A stretch of DNA of 64,000 nucleotides from Candidatus Tectimicrobiota bacterium (GCA_026005175.1 BPKO01000001.1:992001-1056000), one strand, 5' to 3'; positions 16,173 through 27,716 are shown, numbered from the stretch's first letter. Numbers and translations are program-made. The notes: generated by a model from the letters alone, not told the origin.

Positions 16173-17580
16173 CGCCTTTCACGACCAGTGTGCCGTCATG
16201 GGGGTCTTCGGGCATCCCGAAGCCGCCAAGCTGACCTACCTGGGGCTTTACGCCTTGCAGCACCGGGGGCAGGAAAGCACCGGCATCGTGGCCGCCGACG
16301 GCAAAAGGCTGCGCGCCGAGGTGGGCATGGGGCGGGTAAACGACTTCTTCACCCAAGAGCGGCTTGCCGGCCTGCCGGGCTTTCTGGCCATTGGCCACAA
16401 CCGCTACTCGACCACCGGGGACTCTTGCCTGCGCAACGCCCAGCCCCTGCTGGTGGATTACTCCCGTGGCTCGCTGGCTATTGCCCACAACGGCAACCTC
16501 GTCAACGCCCACCGCCTGCGCGCCGAGCTCGAAGCCTACGGCTCCATTTTCCGCTCCACCACCGACACCGAGGTGATCTTGCACCTCATTGCCCACTCGC
16601 GGGCGCGCCGCCTCGTCGACGCCCTGATAGAGGCCTTACAACAAGTGCAGGGGGCTTACTCGCTGCTGGTGATGAACGAACGCGAGCTGATTGCCGTGCG
16701 CGACCCGCACGGCTTTCGCCCTCTCTGCCTGGGGCAGCTAGGCAGCGGCTACGTGGTGGCTTCCGAAACCTGCGCGCTCGATCTGATTGAGGCCGTTTAC
16801 CTTCGCGACGTGGCGCCGGGGGAGCTGCTGCACCTCTCGGAAGCAGGAGTGCAGTCTTTTTTCCCCTTCCCGCCCACCAGGCCGCAGCAGTGCATTTTCG
16901 AGCTCATTTACTTTGCCCGCCCCGACAGCGAGGTGTTTGGCCACAACGTGCACTTGGTGCGTAAGGCCCTGGGACGGCAGCTGGCGCGCGAGGCCCCGGC
17001 CGCAGCCGACGTGGTGATTCCTGTCCCCGACTCCGGGGTGCCGGCGGCGCTTGGCTACGCCGAGGAGTCCGGCATCCCCTTCGACATGGGCCTTATCCGC
17101 AACCACTACGTGGGCCGCACCTTCATCGAGCCGCAGCAGTCGATTCGCCACTTCGGCGTCAAGATCAAGCTCAACGCCAACAAGGCCTTCTTGGCCGGCA
17201 AGCGGGTGGTGGTGGTGGATGACTCGATCGTGCGTGGCACCACCAGCAAAAAGCTCGTGCACATGATCCGCCAGGCAGGGGCCAAAGAAGTGCACATGCG
17301 CATCAGCTCGCCGCCGACCACCCATCCCTGCCTCTATGGCATCGACACGCCAACCCGCCAAGAGCTCATCGCCGCGCGCGCCTCGGTAGCCGAGATCTGC
17401 GCTTACCTGCAGGCCGACAGTCTGGCCTACCTCAGCCACGAAGGCCTGCTGCGGGTGGTGCGCGACGACGGCCGCCGCTACTGTACGGCCTGTTTTACCG
17501 GCAACTACCCCCTGCGTGTGCCCTGGCAAGACGAGCTGCTACAGCTCTCGCTCTTCGGCCAAGAAGGGCGGCACGGGTAG
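16162..17580 (+). CDS. purF: amidophosphoribosyltransferase
   Basis: 472-residue glutamine PRPP amidotransferase, first committed step of purine synthesis. The nucleophile Cys10 follows a short propeptide ([10 protein letters not shown]), so maturation by cleavage is expected. The PRPP-binding motif [14 protein letters not shown] is intact. Cysteines in [22 protein letters not shown] and CTACFTG match the four [4Fe-4S] ligands of the Bacillus subtilis type, so this is probably the oxygen-labile cluster form. The ATG at 16162 is chosen over one at 16138 because it gives the expected propeptide; it overlaps the end of radC. Its last 42 bases overlap the convergent rsfS gene. Confidence 0.95.
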   Translation: MDSDAFHDQCAVMGVFGHPEAAKLTYLGLYALQHRGQESTGIVAADGKRLRAEVGMGRVNDFFTQERLAGLPGFLAIGHNRYSTTGDSCLRNAQPLLVDYSRGSLAIAHNGNLVNAHRLRAELEAYGSIFRSTTDTEVILHLIAHSRARRLVDALIEALQQVQGAYSLLVMNERELIAVRDPHGFRPLCLGQLGSGYVVASETCALDLIEAVYLRDVAPGELLHLSEAGVQSFFPFPPTRPQQCIFELIYFARPDSEVFGHNVHLVRKALGRQLAREAPAAADVVIPVPDSGVPAALGYAEESGIPFDMGLIRNHYVGRTFIEPQQSIRHFGVKIKLNANKAFLAGKRVVVVDDSIVRGTTSKKLVHMIRQAGAKEVHMRISSPPTTHPCLYGIDTPTRQELIAARASVAEICAYLQADSLAYLSHEGLLRVVRDDGRRYCTACFTGNYPLRVPWQDELLQLSLFGQEGRHG

Positions 17581-17940
17581 CGCGGCCGGCGCTGCCACGC
17601 CCGGCACCTCAAGGCGCTCGGCCCGGCTCCACAGGCGCTCGAGGTCGTAAAAGCGCCGCGTCGCTTCATCGAAAATGTGAATCACCAAATCGGCGCAGTC
17701 GATCAGAATCCACGATCCCGTCTGGTAGCCCTCGATGGCCAGGGGGCGCACCCCGCTTTGCAAGAGTTGCTCCTCGATGGCATCGGCAATGGCGCGGACT
17801 TGGCGATCGGAGGCGCCGCTACAGATGAGGAAGCGATCGGTAATCGTCGAGAGCGGCTGCACGTTGAGCACCACGATGTCGGTGGCTTTTTTGCTGTCGG
17901 CGGCAAGGACACACAAGCGCGTTTTCTCTTCGAGGGTCAT
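17539..17940 (-). CDS. rsfS: ribosomal silencing factor RsfS
   Basis: 133-residue Iojap/RsfS protein, which binds ribosomal protein L14 (uL14) and blocks subunit joining in stationary phase or starvation. The family core is seen: [57 protein letters not shown]. The C-terminal 30 residues or so are Pro/Ala-rich and extend over the end of the convergent purF gene. The start overlaps the proB stop by four bases (ATGA), continuing the obgE-proB-rsfS order common in bacteria. Confidence 0.93.
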   Translation of the reverse strand: MTLEEKTRLCVLAADSKKATDIVVLNVQPLSTITDRFLICSGASDRQVRAIADAIEEQLLQSGVRPLAIEGYQTGSWILIDCADLVIHIFDEATRRFYDLERLWSRAERLEVPGVAAPAALPVPPFLAEEREL

Positions 17941-19083
17941 AGCTTCTCCTCTGCGTGAGGTTCGGCAAACAAGACGAGGTTGTCACGATGGATGACCTCG
18001 TCATAGCCCTTATAGCCCAGGATACGGGCAATCTCCGCCGTGTGGTGTCCCATGATGGCCCGCAGGTCTTGGGCGTCGTAGTTGACCAGCCCCTGGGCAA
18101 ACCGCTGTCCCTGGGTATCCACGCAGGAGACGGCATCGCCAAAGCGAAAGTTGCCGGAGACTTCCAGGATGCCCGAGGGCAGCAGGCTCTTGCCGCGCAG
18201 GACCAGCGCTTGCTTGGCGCCGTCGTCCACTACCAGCTCGCCGCGCGCTTTCAGGGCATAGGCGATCCAGCGCTTGCGGCTGGGCAGCCGGCCGTGGTTG
18301 GCCGGGTAGATGTGGGTGCCCACCGGCTCGCCGGCCATGATGCGCAGCACCGTGTCGGGGTAAAGGCCGTTGGCGATGTAAGTGTGGATGCCGCTGGCGC
18401 CGCAGATCTTGGCCGCCTGGATCTTGCTGCGCATGCCGCCCCGTCCGGTTTCGTGGGTGGTGGTGCCGGCCAGTGCCTCGATACGGGCGTCGATGCGCTC
18501 GACCACCGGGATGAGCTGCGCTTCGGGATGGCGGCGGGGGTCGGCGGTGTAGAGCCCATCGAGATCGGTCAGGAGGATGAGCAAGTCGGCATCGATCAGG
18601 GTACACACCATGGCAGAGAGGATGTCGTTGTCGCCAAAGCGGATCTCGGCCACCGACACGGTGTCGTTTTCGTTGATGATGGGCACCACCCGGTAACGCA
18701 GCAGCGTCTGCAGCGTGTTGCGGGCGTTGAGGTAGCGAGCGCGGTCGCGCAGGTCTTCGTGGGTAAGCAGGATCTGGGCCACGCGCTGGCCGTGGGCCCC
18801 CAAACAGCCGCTCGTAGGTCCAGATGAGATGGCTCTGCCCGATCGCCGCGGCGGCCTGCTGCTGCGCGATGCCCTGCGGCAGGCGGTGCTGCCCCAGGAC
18901 GCGCATCCCCAGCGCAATGGCCCCCGAGGAGACAAGCAGCACGCTGTGGCCGGCACGGCAGAGGGTGGCCAGCTGGTCGACGATGTGGCGCACCACCTCC
19001 TCGCGCACCCCCTGCTGGGGGTCACGCAACAGACTGCTGCCGACTTTGACCACCACGCGCTTGCCAGAGCGGGATGCAGGCAC
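17937..19083 (-). CDS. proB: glutamate 5-kinase (frame break)
   Basis: About 381 residues; phosphorylates glutamate in proline synthesis. The amino acid kinase domain starts KRVVVKVGSSLL and includes LVSSGAIALGM and INENDTVSVAEIRFGDND; the C-terminal region is a PUA domain (ARGELVVDDGAKQAL, GDAVSC). The two frames join at ERLFGAHGQRVAQILLTHED when one base is removed from the C run at 18797-18801. The GTG at 19083 is 10 bases after the obgE stop and is preceded by GAGGA. No proA is present here. The break is likely a sequencing insertion. Confidence 0.88.
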
Positions 19084-19093
19084 GGCAGCGTCC

Positions 19094-20095
19094 TCAAGAC
19101 AAGGCGAGCAGGGCCGCGATGCGTTGCAGCAGCATCGGGATTCCCTCCCCGGTGACCGCCGAAATGGGCACCAGCTCGTAGCCGTGCGCGGCAAACTGCG
19201 CCTGCACGGCCGGCAGTCGCTCGCGGGCCAGGGGGAGGTCGAGCTTGGTGGCCACCACCAGCTGGGGTTTGGCCGCCACCTCGGCGCTGTAGCAGGCCAG
19301 CTCGTGGTTAAGACGCACAAAATCCTGCCAGGGGGAGCGGCCGTCTTCGCAGGCCGCCAAGTCGACAAGATGCACGAGGCAGCGGGTGCGCTCGACATGC
19401 CTGAGAAACGTGAGCCCCAGCCCCTTGCCCTCGTGTGCTCCGGGGATGATCCCCGGGATGTCGGCCACCACACAGGTGGTCTCGTTGGGCAAGCGCACCA
19501 CGCCCAGGTGCGGGGTCAAAGTGGTGAAGGGATAATCGGCAATCTTGGGTCGCGCTGCCGAGAGGCGGGAAATCAGAGTTGACTTGCCGGCGTTGGGAAA
19601 GCCAAGCAGGCCAACATCGGCAATGAGCTTGAGCTCCACCAGCAGCCAGCGTTCCTCCCCGGCAGCACCCCGGGTGGCCTGCCGCGGTGCGCGGTTGGTC
19701 GCCGTGGCAAAGCGGGCATTGCCTAGGCCGCCTCGTCCCCCGCGGGCCACGACCACGCGCTCGCCATGGCGCTGCAAGTCCCCCAGCAGCTCACCGCTGT
19801 GGGCATCCCGCAGCACGGTACCGGGTGGCACCCGAATGACGAGGTCGGCGCCGCGCTTGCCGTGCTGGTTCTTGCCCTTGCCGTGCTCGCCGCGGCCGGC
19901 GAGGTTATAAGTGTGGTAGCGCAGGTCAAGCAAGGTGTGTAGCCTGTCGTCGCTCTGCACCACCACGTCGCCCCCGTCGCCGCCATCCCCGCCATCTGGC
20001 CCGCCGCGGGGGACATACTTTTCACGACGAAAGCTCACGCAGCCGTCTCCCCCGCGGCCGCCGCGGACGAAAATTTTGACGATATCGACAAACAT
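19094..20095 (-). CDS. obgE: Obg/CgtA family GTPase
   Basis: 333-residue ribosome-assembly GTPase. The glycine-rich Obg fold (GGPDGGDGGDGGDVVV, ARGGRGGLGN) occupies about residues 1-158, then the G domain with G1 GFPNAGKST, switch segment YPFTTLTPHLG, G3 DIPGI, G4 TKLD and G5 SAVTGEG. There is no C-terminal OCT domain, as in many Gram-negative Obg proteins. It follows rpmA (77 bases) in the conserved rplU-rpmA-obgE order and precedes proB. It assists large-subunit maturation and responds to guanine nucleotide levels. Confidence 0.96.
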   Translation of the reverse strand: MFVDIVKIFVRGGRGGDGCVSFRREKYVPRGGPDGGDGGDGGDVVVQSDDRLHTLLDLRYHTYNLAGRGEHGKGKNQHGKRGADLVIRVPPGTVLRDAHSGELLGDLQRHGERVVVARGGRGGLGNARFATATNRAPRQATRGAAGEERWLLVELKLIADVGLLGFPNAGKSTLISRLSAARPKIADYPFTTLTPHLGVVRLPNETTCVVADIPGIIPGAHEGKGLGLTFLRHVERTRCLVHLVDLAACEDGRSPWQDFVRLNHELACYSAEVAAKPQLVVATKLDLPLARERLPAVQAQFAAHGYELVPISAVTGEGIPMLLQRIAALLALS

Positions 20096-20172
20096 GGTGG
20101 TAATCGATCACCCCGCTTGGGGATCGCTGCGGGACAAGGTAGAGGCAGGAAGAAGTAGCCACGGAAAGAGGC

Positions 20173-20427
20173 TCACTCCGCAGCCAGCACGCTGATACGC
20201 CGGTGTTTCCCGGTATTTTCGAAGCGCACCACGCCATCGATTTTGGCAAACAGGGTGTAGTCGCGCCCCATCCCCACATTCAACCCCGGTTTGAACGTGG
20301 TCCCCCGCTGCCGCACCAGAATGTGGCCGGCGCGCACGCGCTGGCCGGCAAAGCGCTTAACCCCCAGACGCTTGCCCGCACTGTCGCGTCCGTTGGTCGA
20401 GCTCCCACCCGCTTTTTTGTGAGCCAT
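20173..20427 (-). CDS. rpmA: 50S ribosomal protein L27
   Basis: 84-residue L27 (bL27). The protein begins [16 protein letters not shown], the N-terminus that reaches the peptidyl-transferase centre, with no cleavable Firmicute-type extension. This fixes the start at the ATG at 20427, preceded by [27 protein letters not shown] is diagnostic. It is 10 bases downstream of rplU. Confidence 0.98.
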   Translation of the reverse strand: MAHKKAGGSSTNGRDSAGKRLGVKRFAGQRVRAGHILVRQRGTTFKPGLNVGMGRDYTLFAKIDGVVRFENTGKHRRISVLAAE

Positions 20428-20437
20428 GGTTCCCTCC

Positions 20438-20761
20438 TTATGGTGCCGCCGGCGCCTCAATGCCGACGATCTTGAGCACGGTCAACCACTGGCGGTGTCC
20501 CTGCTTGCGGCGGTAATTCTTGCGCCGCTTGTGCTTGAAAACGATGAGCTTCTTGCCCCGCTTCTGGGCCACGATCTGGGCGTGCACGGCAGCCTCGGCC
20601 AGCGTCGGCCGGCCCAGCATCACCGCCTCTCCGTCGCCGATCATCAGCACCTGGCGCAAGGTGACCGTCTCCCCCACGCTGGCGGGGAGCTTTTCCACCT
20701 CGATCACGTCGCCCGGCTGCACCCGGTACTGGCGGCCACCCGTCTCAATCACTGCATACAT
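20438..20761 (-). CDS. rplU: 50S ribosomal protein L21
   Basis: 107-residue L21 (bL21), starting [18 protein letters not shown] at the ATG at 20761 and containing [17 protein letters not shown], the rRNA-binding hairpin. An upstream in-frame start at 20830 has no family similarity. It heads the rplU-rpmA-obgE-proB-rsfS run and lies downstream of the FAU-1-like gene, with a gap of 109 bases that could hold the ribosomal promoter. Confidence 0.98.
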   Translation of the reverse strand: MYAVIETGGRQYRVQPGDVIEVEKLPASVGETVTLRQVLMIGDGEAVMLGRPTLAEAAVHAQIVAQKRGKKLIVFKHKRRKNYRRKQGHRQWLTVLKIVGIEAPAAP

Positions 20762-20870
20762 AACCCCTGCCCACTCCTCTTTTGCGCCGCCTGCACGTGG
20801 AGGAATCTGGAACCAGCGAAAACGTAGCACAGCGGCCCAGGGGTGTCAAGCGAGTGCTGGCGGGCGAGGC

Positions 20871-22334
20871 TCAGGAAGCAGAAGGGGAGGGGGTGGCCTC
20901 CCGCAGCTGCCGGATCAGCGCTATCCCTTCTTCTTCGACGCGTTGCACCAGGGCGGCACTGACGATCCCTTGCTGCTGGAGCTGGCGCAGGGCCTCAAGC
21001 CCGTGCACCTGGGGTTCTTGGCGCGGGCTGCGCAGCACGGTGACGTGGAGGTCGAATACCTGCACCTGGTCAGAGAAAATGGCAATCGGGGTGGTCACCA
21101 TGGCATAGTCCCCCTTCCAGGTGCCGTTGCGGCCATAGAAGCGGGTGACAAAGCTCCAGCTGCCCTCCTGGTAGCGGGTGACGCTATAATCCCCAGGTTT
21201 CTTGTCCAAGCGCAGTCCTTGGGGGTAGTCGTGCTTGCCCAAAGCGCGGCGCACGTCGACCCAGCCGGCATCGAGGTCGTACCCGGCGCACTGTCCCCGC
21301 CCCAGCTCGCTGAGGGCGCCGTTAAGGCCGCGGGCCATCACCTGCAGGGTGTGCTGAAAGGGCTGCTGCATGGTGTCGAGACTGGCCAGGACACGCAGGC
21401 TGGCGGTGCGCGCCTGCAACTCGTCGGCAGAGAGCTCCTTTTCCAGGGCGTCGACGACCGTCCCGTAGGCATCGCCACGGGCTTTGTACTTGTGGTGTCC
21501 GGGCAAGGTGGGCAAGAGGGCGGCGCGCAGCTGATCACAGACGGCCTTGGCATGGCCGGGCATGCACACGTGTGCCACCAGCTCCCCGCTTTGCACACAG
21601 CCAAGCTGCGTTGCCTGCCGGATGCGCTCCTGCAGCGCTCGTGCTTTTTGGCACAGCGCCTGGAGCTCCGCCACCAGCACCGGCTCCTCGGCATGCTCGG
21701 CGGCCGTCCGCCAGATGATGCCCCAGCCGTCGGTGGGCACGGACGCCCCCAGCTGCTGCAGGCGCTGGCGCAAGGCCGGGTCGGTGATCTGCTTGCTCAC
21801 TTTGATGCCAGGGGCGGTGGTAAGAACGGCATAGTGGCCAGGAACGGTGAGAATGGTGCTCACCTGGGGGCGCTCGTCTCCCTCTTTGGGAATGGCGGTG
21901 ATGCGCACCGGCACCCGCGCTCCCACCGGCACTTCGGGTTCGTCCTGGCGCAGCGGCAAGAGGCCCTCCAGGCCGTCACCCAGGTAGACGATGGCCTGGC
22001 GGCGGGCGCGGCTGCGCAGGCCCACTACGCCCAAGTAAATGGCACCAATTTGCCATGGTTCCCGGTGGACGATCACGTCAAAGCAGCGCGAGCGAATCAG
22101 CTCCAGCGCCGGGTCCACCGCTTCCGCCATCCCGGCGACCCGGATCACCTCGCGGTAGCCCCGCGCGTCCGGTTCGTCATCAATGTCCACATCGGGCGAA
22201 TCCGCCCGCCAGGGGTAGTCGAGCCGGGCCCGTACCTCTGGCGTGGGTTGCACCACCTCCCAGGGCGGCCCGTGCTGGAGAAAAAGCTGGGTCAGCGCTG
22301 CGGCGTAAATGCCTCGGAGGCGTACGGTGGTCAT
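20871..22334 (-). CDS. FAU-1-like RNA-binding protein (RNase E/G-like + DUF402)
   Basis: 487 residues. The N-terminus (RLRGIYAAALTQLFLQHG, then WEVVQPTPEV) matches the S1/RNase E-like start of FAU-1, an archaeal AU-rich RNA-binding protein with reported endoribonuclease activity. The centre has an RNase E/G-like S1-linked segment (AIYLGVVG, QAIVYLGDGLEGLLPL). The C-terminal third is a DUF402 domain (YDLDAGWVDVRRAL, YPQGLRLDKKPGDYSV, WKGDYAMVTTPIAIF). It lies immediately upstream of rplU-rpmA, the place where many bacteria carry the RNase E/G gene, and it may substitute for that enzyme. Function is inferred from homology and synteny; catalytic residues are not established for this family member. 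A long antisense open frame here is a codon-bias shadow. Confidence 0.82.
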   Translation of the reverse strand: MTTVRLRGIYAAALTQLFLQHGPPWEVVQPTPEVRARLDYPWRADSPDVDIDDEPDARGYREVIRVAGMAEAVDPALELIRSRCFDVIVHREPWQIGAIYLGVVGLRSRARRQAIVYLGDGLEGLLPLRQDEPEVPVGARVPVRITAIPKEGDERPQVSTILTVPGHYAVLTTAPGIKVSKQITDPALRQRLQQLGASVPTDGWGIIWRTAAEHAEEPVLVAELQALCQKARALQERIRQATQLGCVQSGELVAHVCMPGHAKAVCDQLRAALLPTLPGHHKYKARGDAYGTVVDALEKELSADELQARTASLRVLASLDTMQQPFQHTLQVMARGLNGALSELGRGQCAGYDLDAGWVDVRRALGKHDYPQGLRLDKKPGDYSVTRYQEGSWSFVTRFYGRNGTWKGDYAMVTTPIAIFSDQVQVFDLHVTVLRSPRQEPQVHGLEALRQLQQQGIVSAALVQRVEEEGIALIRQLREATPSPSAS

Positions 22335-22505
22335 GGTGCGTCACATACCCACTGTCTGATTCGCAAGCCTGGCTCTCACAGGATGGCATCCCCAACCGCC
22401 CGGCCACCTTGTGCCGTCCCGGGCTGTTCATAATAAAATACTGTGAAAGCTCCACCCGTGCAGCTACAGAAATGCGCCACACGGCCCTTCCAGAAGGAGA
22501 CACCT

Positions 22506-22691
22506 ATGGAACACGAAGCGCGCCGGGAACTGACCGCAGAAGAAAAAATGTGGTGTCTGGAGCAGGCCATCGCCGTGATCAAAGAGGCCTGCCACGGCGG
22601 GGCCTCCAACATGCGTGACGTCACCAATACCTTGCAAAGCGTGTACCAGCTCCTCTGTGCGCTGCGGCAAAATATCAAGGAAGGGGCATAG
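22506..22691 (+). CDS. small hypothetical protein, 61 residues
   Basis: A short acidic-to-neutral helical protein beginning MEHEARRELTAEEKMWCLEQ, with two Cys residues in CLEQ and EACHGG and one in LLCALRQ. The ATG at 22506 is preceded by a strong AGAAGGAGA ribosome site, which supports a real gene. It is divergent from the FAU-1-like gene and its end overlaps the convergent Rieske gene by 17 bases. An AT-rich patch at 22428-22440 could supply a -10 box (TAAAAT), with no convincing -35. I do not recognise the family. Confidence 0.6.
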   Translation: MEHEARRELTAEEKMWCLEQAIAVIKEACHGGASNMRDVTNTLQSVYQLLCALRQNIKEGA

Positions 22692-23001
22692 CAGACCCCT
22701 CAAGGGCAGGGACGCGTTGCAGGCCTTTGCCAGCACAAGGCCCTGCCACGCACAGCCCGGTTAGCGGATGGAACTTGGCACCGTGGTTGGCACAGCACAG
22801 CAAACTGCCATCTGCGGTAAAGTACAGCCGGCCGCCGCCGTCGAGCGGCAGCTGGCGGTGCGGGCAGCAGTTGACAAAAACCCGCATTGCCCCTTGCCAG
22901 CACACGACCACATAACTGCGGCCATTGGGAGCCGTGTACAGCGCCGCCCCCTCGCTTGTCGCACGACGCCGTACCTCTTCAGGAAGCGGCGTCGTGCTCA
23001 T
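22675..23001 (-). CDS. small Rieske [2Fe-2S] protein
   Basis: 108-residue single-domain Rieske protein. The two cluster motifs are CPH (in NCCPHRQLPL) and CANH (in LCCANHGAKFHP), providing the Cys-His pairs, separated by about 27 residues as usual. No membrane anchor or signal is visible, so it is likely a cytoplasmic ferredoxin-like electron carrier of the kind that feeds oxygenases. It starts 36 bases after the 3' end of tRNA-Glu on the same strand and may be co-transcribed with the tRNAs. Its partner enzyme is not in the window. Confidence 0.82.
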   Translation of the reverse strand: MSTTPLPEEVRRRATSEGAALYTAPNGRSYVVVCWQGAMRVFVNCCPHRQLPLDGGGRLYFTADGSLLCCANHGAKFHPLTGLCVAGPCAGKGLQRVPALEGSAMPLP

Positions 23002-23036
23002 CTTCGTTCCTCAAGGGCCGCCACGGGAAAGCACAG

Positions 23037-23109
23037 TGGCCCCAACGGGACTCGAACCCGTGTCTTCGGCGTGAGAGGCCGATATCCTAGACCGCTAGAC
23101 GATAGGGCC
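23037..23109 (-). tRNA. tRNA-Glu (CUC)
   Basis: Minus-strand cloverleaf: acceptor GGCCCTA pairing with TGGGGCC, anticodon stem TCGGC/GCCGA with loop CTCTCAC (anticodon CUC, reads GAG), and T stem ACGGG/CCCGT around TTCGAGT. The discriminator is A. The 3' CCA is not encoded. It lies about 10 bases downstream of tRNA-Gln on the same strand. Confidence 0.95.
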
Positions 23110-23119
23110 ACCTGCAGGA

Positions 23120-23190
23120 CTGGGGAGCCAGGATTCGAACCTGGATAGCCAGATCCAGAGTCTGGAGTCCTACCGTTGGACGACTCCCCA
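23120..23190 (-). tRNA. tRNA-Gln (CUG)
   Basis: Minus-strand cloverleaf: acceptor TGGGGAG pairing with CTCCCCA, anticodon stem CCAGA/TCTGG with loop CTCTGGA (anticodon CUG, reads CAG), and T stem CCAGG/CCTGG around TTCGAAT. The discriminator is G, as in most bacterial tRNA-Gln. CCA is not encoded. It sits between comEC and tRNA-Glu. Confidence 0.95.
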
Positions 23191-23233
23191 AGTGTGCAAG
23201 ACACAGAAAACTTACGCCATCCTGGCGCCGACG

Positions 23234-25856
23234 TCAAGGAGAAAAGGCCGCCTCCGTGGCCGCCACAGGCGCGCAGGCCGGCACCGCAGGGGCGGCGCGA
23301 AAAGGCTCGACGGTGAGACGCTGCCCGTCGCTTACCACGGTAAGGGCGCCGTGGCGGTCGGTGCGCCACACGGAGACGCCCGCTGCCGCCAGAGCACAAA
23401 GGACACGCGGCTGGGGAGTCCCGGAAATAATGCCCACGCGCGGCTGTACCCGCCGCAGCAGCGCCGGCAGCGTCGTTGCCCAGCGGCCATGGTTGGGCAG
23501 CTGCAAGACGTCGGCCCGCAAGTCCTCAACGTGCCGCACCAGCCAGCGCTGCGCCGCCGGCCCGATGTCGCCGGTGAGCAGGAAGCGCACGGTGCCGTAC
23601 TGCAGGAGAAGAACAAGGGAGCGGTCGTTTTCGCTGCGTGGCTGCCAGTCCGGCGGCAGCGGCGGGGAAGGTGGCGCCAGCACCGTGAGGCGCAGCTGCC
23701 CCCACTGCCAGTGCCGCGGCCCCCTCCAGCGCCGTATGGTGCTGCGCCGACCAGCGCTGCGCGGCGCGCAGCACCTCGCCTGTGTACCCCACATCCAGCG
23801 GTGTACCGTTGCTCAACAAGTGTGTGGTAGGGAAAAGCCGCAGCAGGCTCACCAGGCCACGAGCATGGTGCGGATCGCGGTGGGTCAGCGCCACCAGGTC
23901 AAAGCGCCGCACGCGATGATCCCACAGGAACGGGGCCACCACTTGCCGCCCGATATCGAACCGGCCGCTGGCTGTGCCCCCGCCGTCGATGAGCAGATGA
24001 TGGCGCGGCGGTGCTCGCACGACGATGGCATCACCGCGGCCCACGTCGAGAAACGTGACGTGCAGCTCGGTCACCCGTGGCACCCGGTAGTGCCAGCTCC
24101 CAGCAGCCAGCAGCAACATGGCTGCCAGGCCGGCGCTAAGGGAGCGCCAGGGCGCAGCCCAGGGCAAGAGCAGGCTCGCCAGCAGCGCATAATAGCCCAG
24201 GGCCACTGCCGGGGCCGGCGCTGCCGCGTGCAGCTCGGCCCCGGGCAAGCCGGCGACGGTGGTCGCCAGCCAGCCGCTGAAGGCCAGCGGCTGGGTGAGC
24301 CAGACCAGCAGCCAGGCCCCGACAGCGGGCCAGAGCGCCAGCACGGCAAGCGCCACCACCCCGGCAGGCACCAGCAGGCTGGCCAGGGGCACCAGCACCA
24401 AGTTGGCCACCAAGCCGTACGTGGGCAGGGTACGAAACGCCGCCACGACGAGGGGCAAGGTGGCGGCATAGGCCGCGGCACTGGCCACCACCCCAAGCCA
24501 CAGCCGCTGCCGCCACCGCCCGGCGCTACAAGCAAAGCGCCGTATCGCAGCCACAATCGCCACCACGGCGACAAACGAGAGCTGGAAGCTGAGGCTCAGC
24601 GGCGCCGTGGGGTCGCAGGCCAGCACCACCGCGGCGGCCAAAACCAGCGCCTGCGGCACGTCGTAGGGGCGCTGCACAGCAAGGGCAAGGAAGGAAGCGC
24701 TGGCCATCAGCGCCGCCCGCGTCGTGGGAATGGTCCAGCCCACCAGGCCGCTATACAGGAGCACGCCAGGGACGCTGAGCAGCGCCGCCAGCGGCGTTGG
24801 CCGCCACCCCGGCAGCCAGGGGCGGGGTAGCCAGCTGCGCCCTAGCCGCAGGAGTGCCCGCCAGCCCAGAAAGAGGCTGCCGGCCACAAAGCCCACGTGT
24901 AAGCCCGAGACCACAAAGAGGTGGGCCACGCCGGCGGTGCGAAAGGACTCTGCCAGTGCCGGCGAGAGACAGCCGCGACAGCCCAGCACCAGGGCCAGGA
25001 AGACGCCGTCATAGGGCGGCGCCAGGGCGGCACGCACCTGCTGCACGAGCCGGGCCCGCCAGCGAGCGAGCAGGCGCGCCGCCGACCAGCCGCGGGCTCG
25101 AGAAAGCACGTGAAGGTGGGCGGCATGGCGCACGCGGCCTGCCACCGCAATTCCCTGGCGTGCCAGGTAAGCCTCGAGGTCAAAACTCCCCGGGTTCCAG
25201 AAGCCGCGCACCCGGTAAAGGCGCACGCCCTCAGCGCGCACCACGTCCCCAGGCCACAGGGACAGAACCCTCCCCGGCACGCTCAGGCGCACCAGGCCGA
25301 CCACAGGATGCCAACGCTGCCGGTGCTCTACAGCGTGCAGGCGCAAGTAGAGCCACTGCTGTTCCCCCGCTGCCACCACTGCCTGCGCCACGGTTCCGGT
25401 TGCGCTCACCGGGGCTAGGGGTTGCGTGGCCACCAGATGGGCCACGTGCGTCAGCGGCAAGGCCCGGCCCTGCCACAGGGCGTGCAGGTGCGCCAGCAGC
25501 AGGCCGGCAAAGGCAAGGCGGCAGCTGTACTGGAGGCAGCGCCAAGGCCAGCGGCAGCCAAGCAGGACCGCCGCCGCCAGCAGGCTCCCGATCAGCCCCG
25601 GCGACAGCGGTATCACCACCCCAAGCAGGCCCCCACCCAGCAAGCCGGCAGCGATGGCCCACACGGGACGCGCGGCCACCTCCCCAGCAAGCGCCTCAAG
25701 GCGGACAAGCCCCCTGTCGGCCCAGCGGCGGGCGGCTGCGCCCCGGTAGCAGCACCAGCCGACGAGGCGACGCGGTCCGCGGGCCACAGCCCAGAAGCAG
25801 AGTCGTACCTTGCCCATCGTCGTGCTTGCAGCGGGCAGAGATCGCCTTGACGGCAT
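23234..25856 (-). CDS. comEC: ComEC/Rec2 DNA-uptake channel (frame break)
   Basis: Inner-membrane DNA-uptake protein, about 860-874 residues. Order: DUF4131 region, the ComEC transmembrane channel domain ([10 protein letters not shown] near the middle, many helices), then a metallo-beta-lactamase-like domain ([36 protein letters not shown]). The usual THXDXDH zinc motif reads THRDPHH here. The final 150 residues lie in another frame; removing one base from the C run at 23720-23724 gives [14 protein letters not shown]. The start may be ATG at 25856 or, more conservatively, ATG at 25817. It is divergent from aspS. Natural competence would need further genes not seen here. Confidence 0.85.
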
Positions 25857-25863
25857 CGTGGCG

Positions 25864-25869
25864 CGATTA
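25864..25869 (-). promoter_or_regulatory. candidate -10 box for comEC
   Basis: A perfect TATAAT on the minus strand, rare in this GC-rich sequence, in the comEC-aspS divergent gap. No good -35 is seen at 16-18 bases. Transcription from it would start near 25857, which favours the comEC start at 25817 over that at 25856. Confidence 0.35.
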
Positions 25870-25925
25870 TATCATCCACCCACAGGCCAGACGAAGCCCT
25901 TGAGACACAACGGGAGAGCAGTGGC

Positions 25926-27699
<1,774 letters not shown>

Positions 27700-27701
<2 letters not shown>

Positions 27702-27715
27702 AGCTAGGCTTTTTT
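27700..27715 (+). terminator. short terminator after aspS
   Basis: A five-base-pair stem (AAAGC/GCTTT, loop TAG) that begins within the aspS stop codon, followed by more T residues. The short stem makes it a weak intrinsic terminator. It abuts the promoter of the next gene. Confidence 0.4.
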
Positions 27716-27716
27716 C

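Noticed and set aside
20520-22433. 637-codon open frame on the plus strand, antisense to rplU and the FAU-1-like gene
   Set aside because: It is low-complexity, has no family motif and mirrors a gene with clear homology; high GC makes such antisense frames long.
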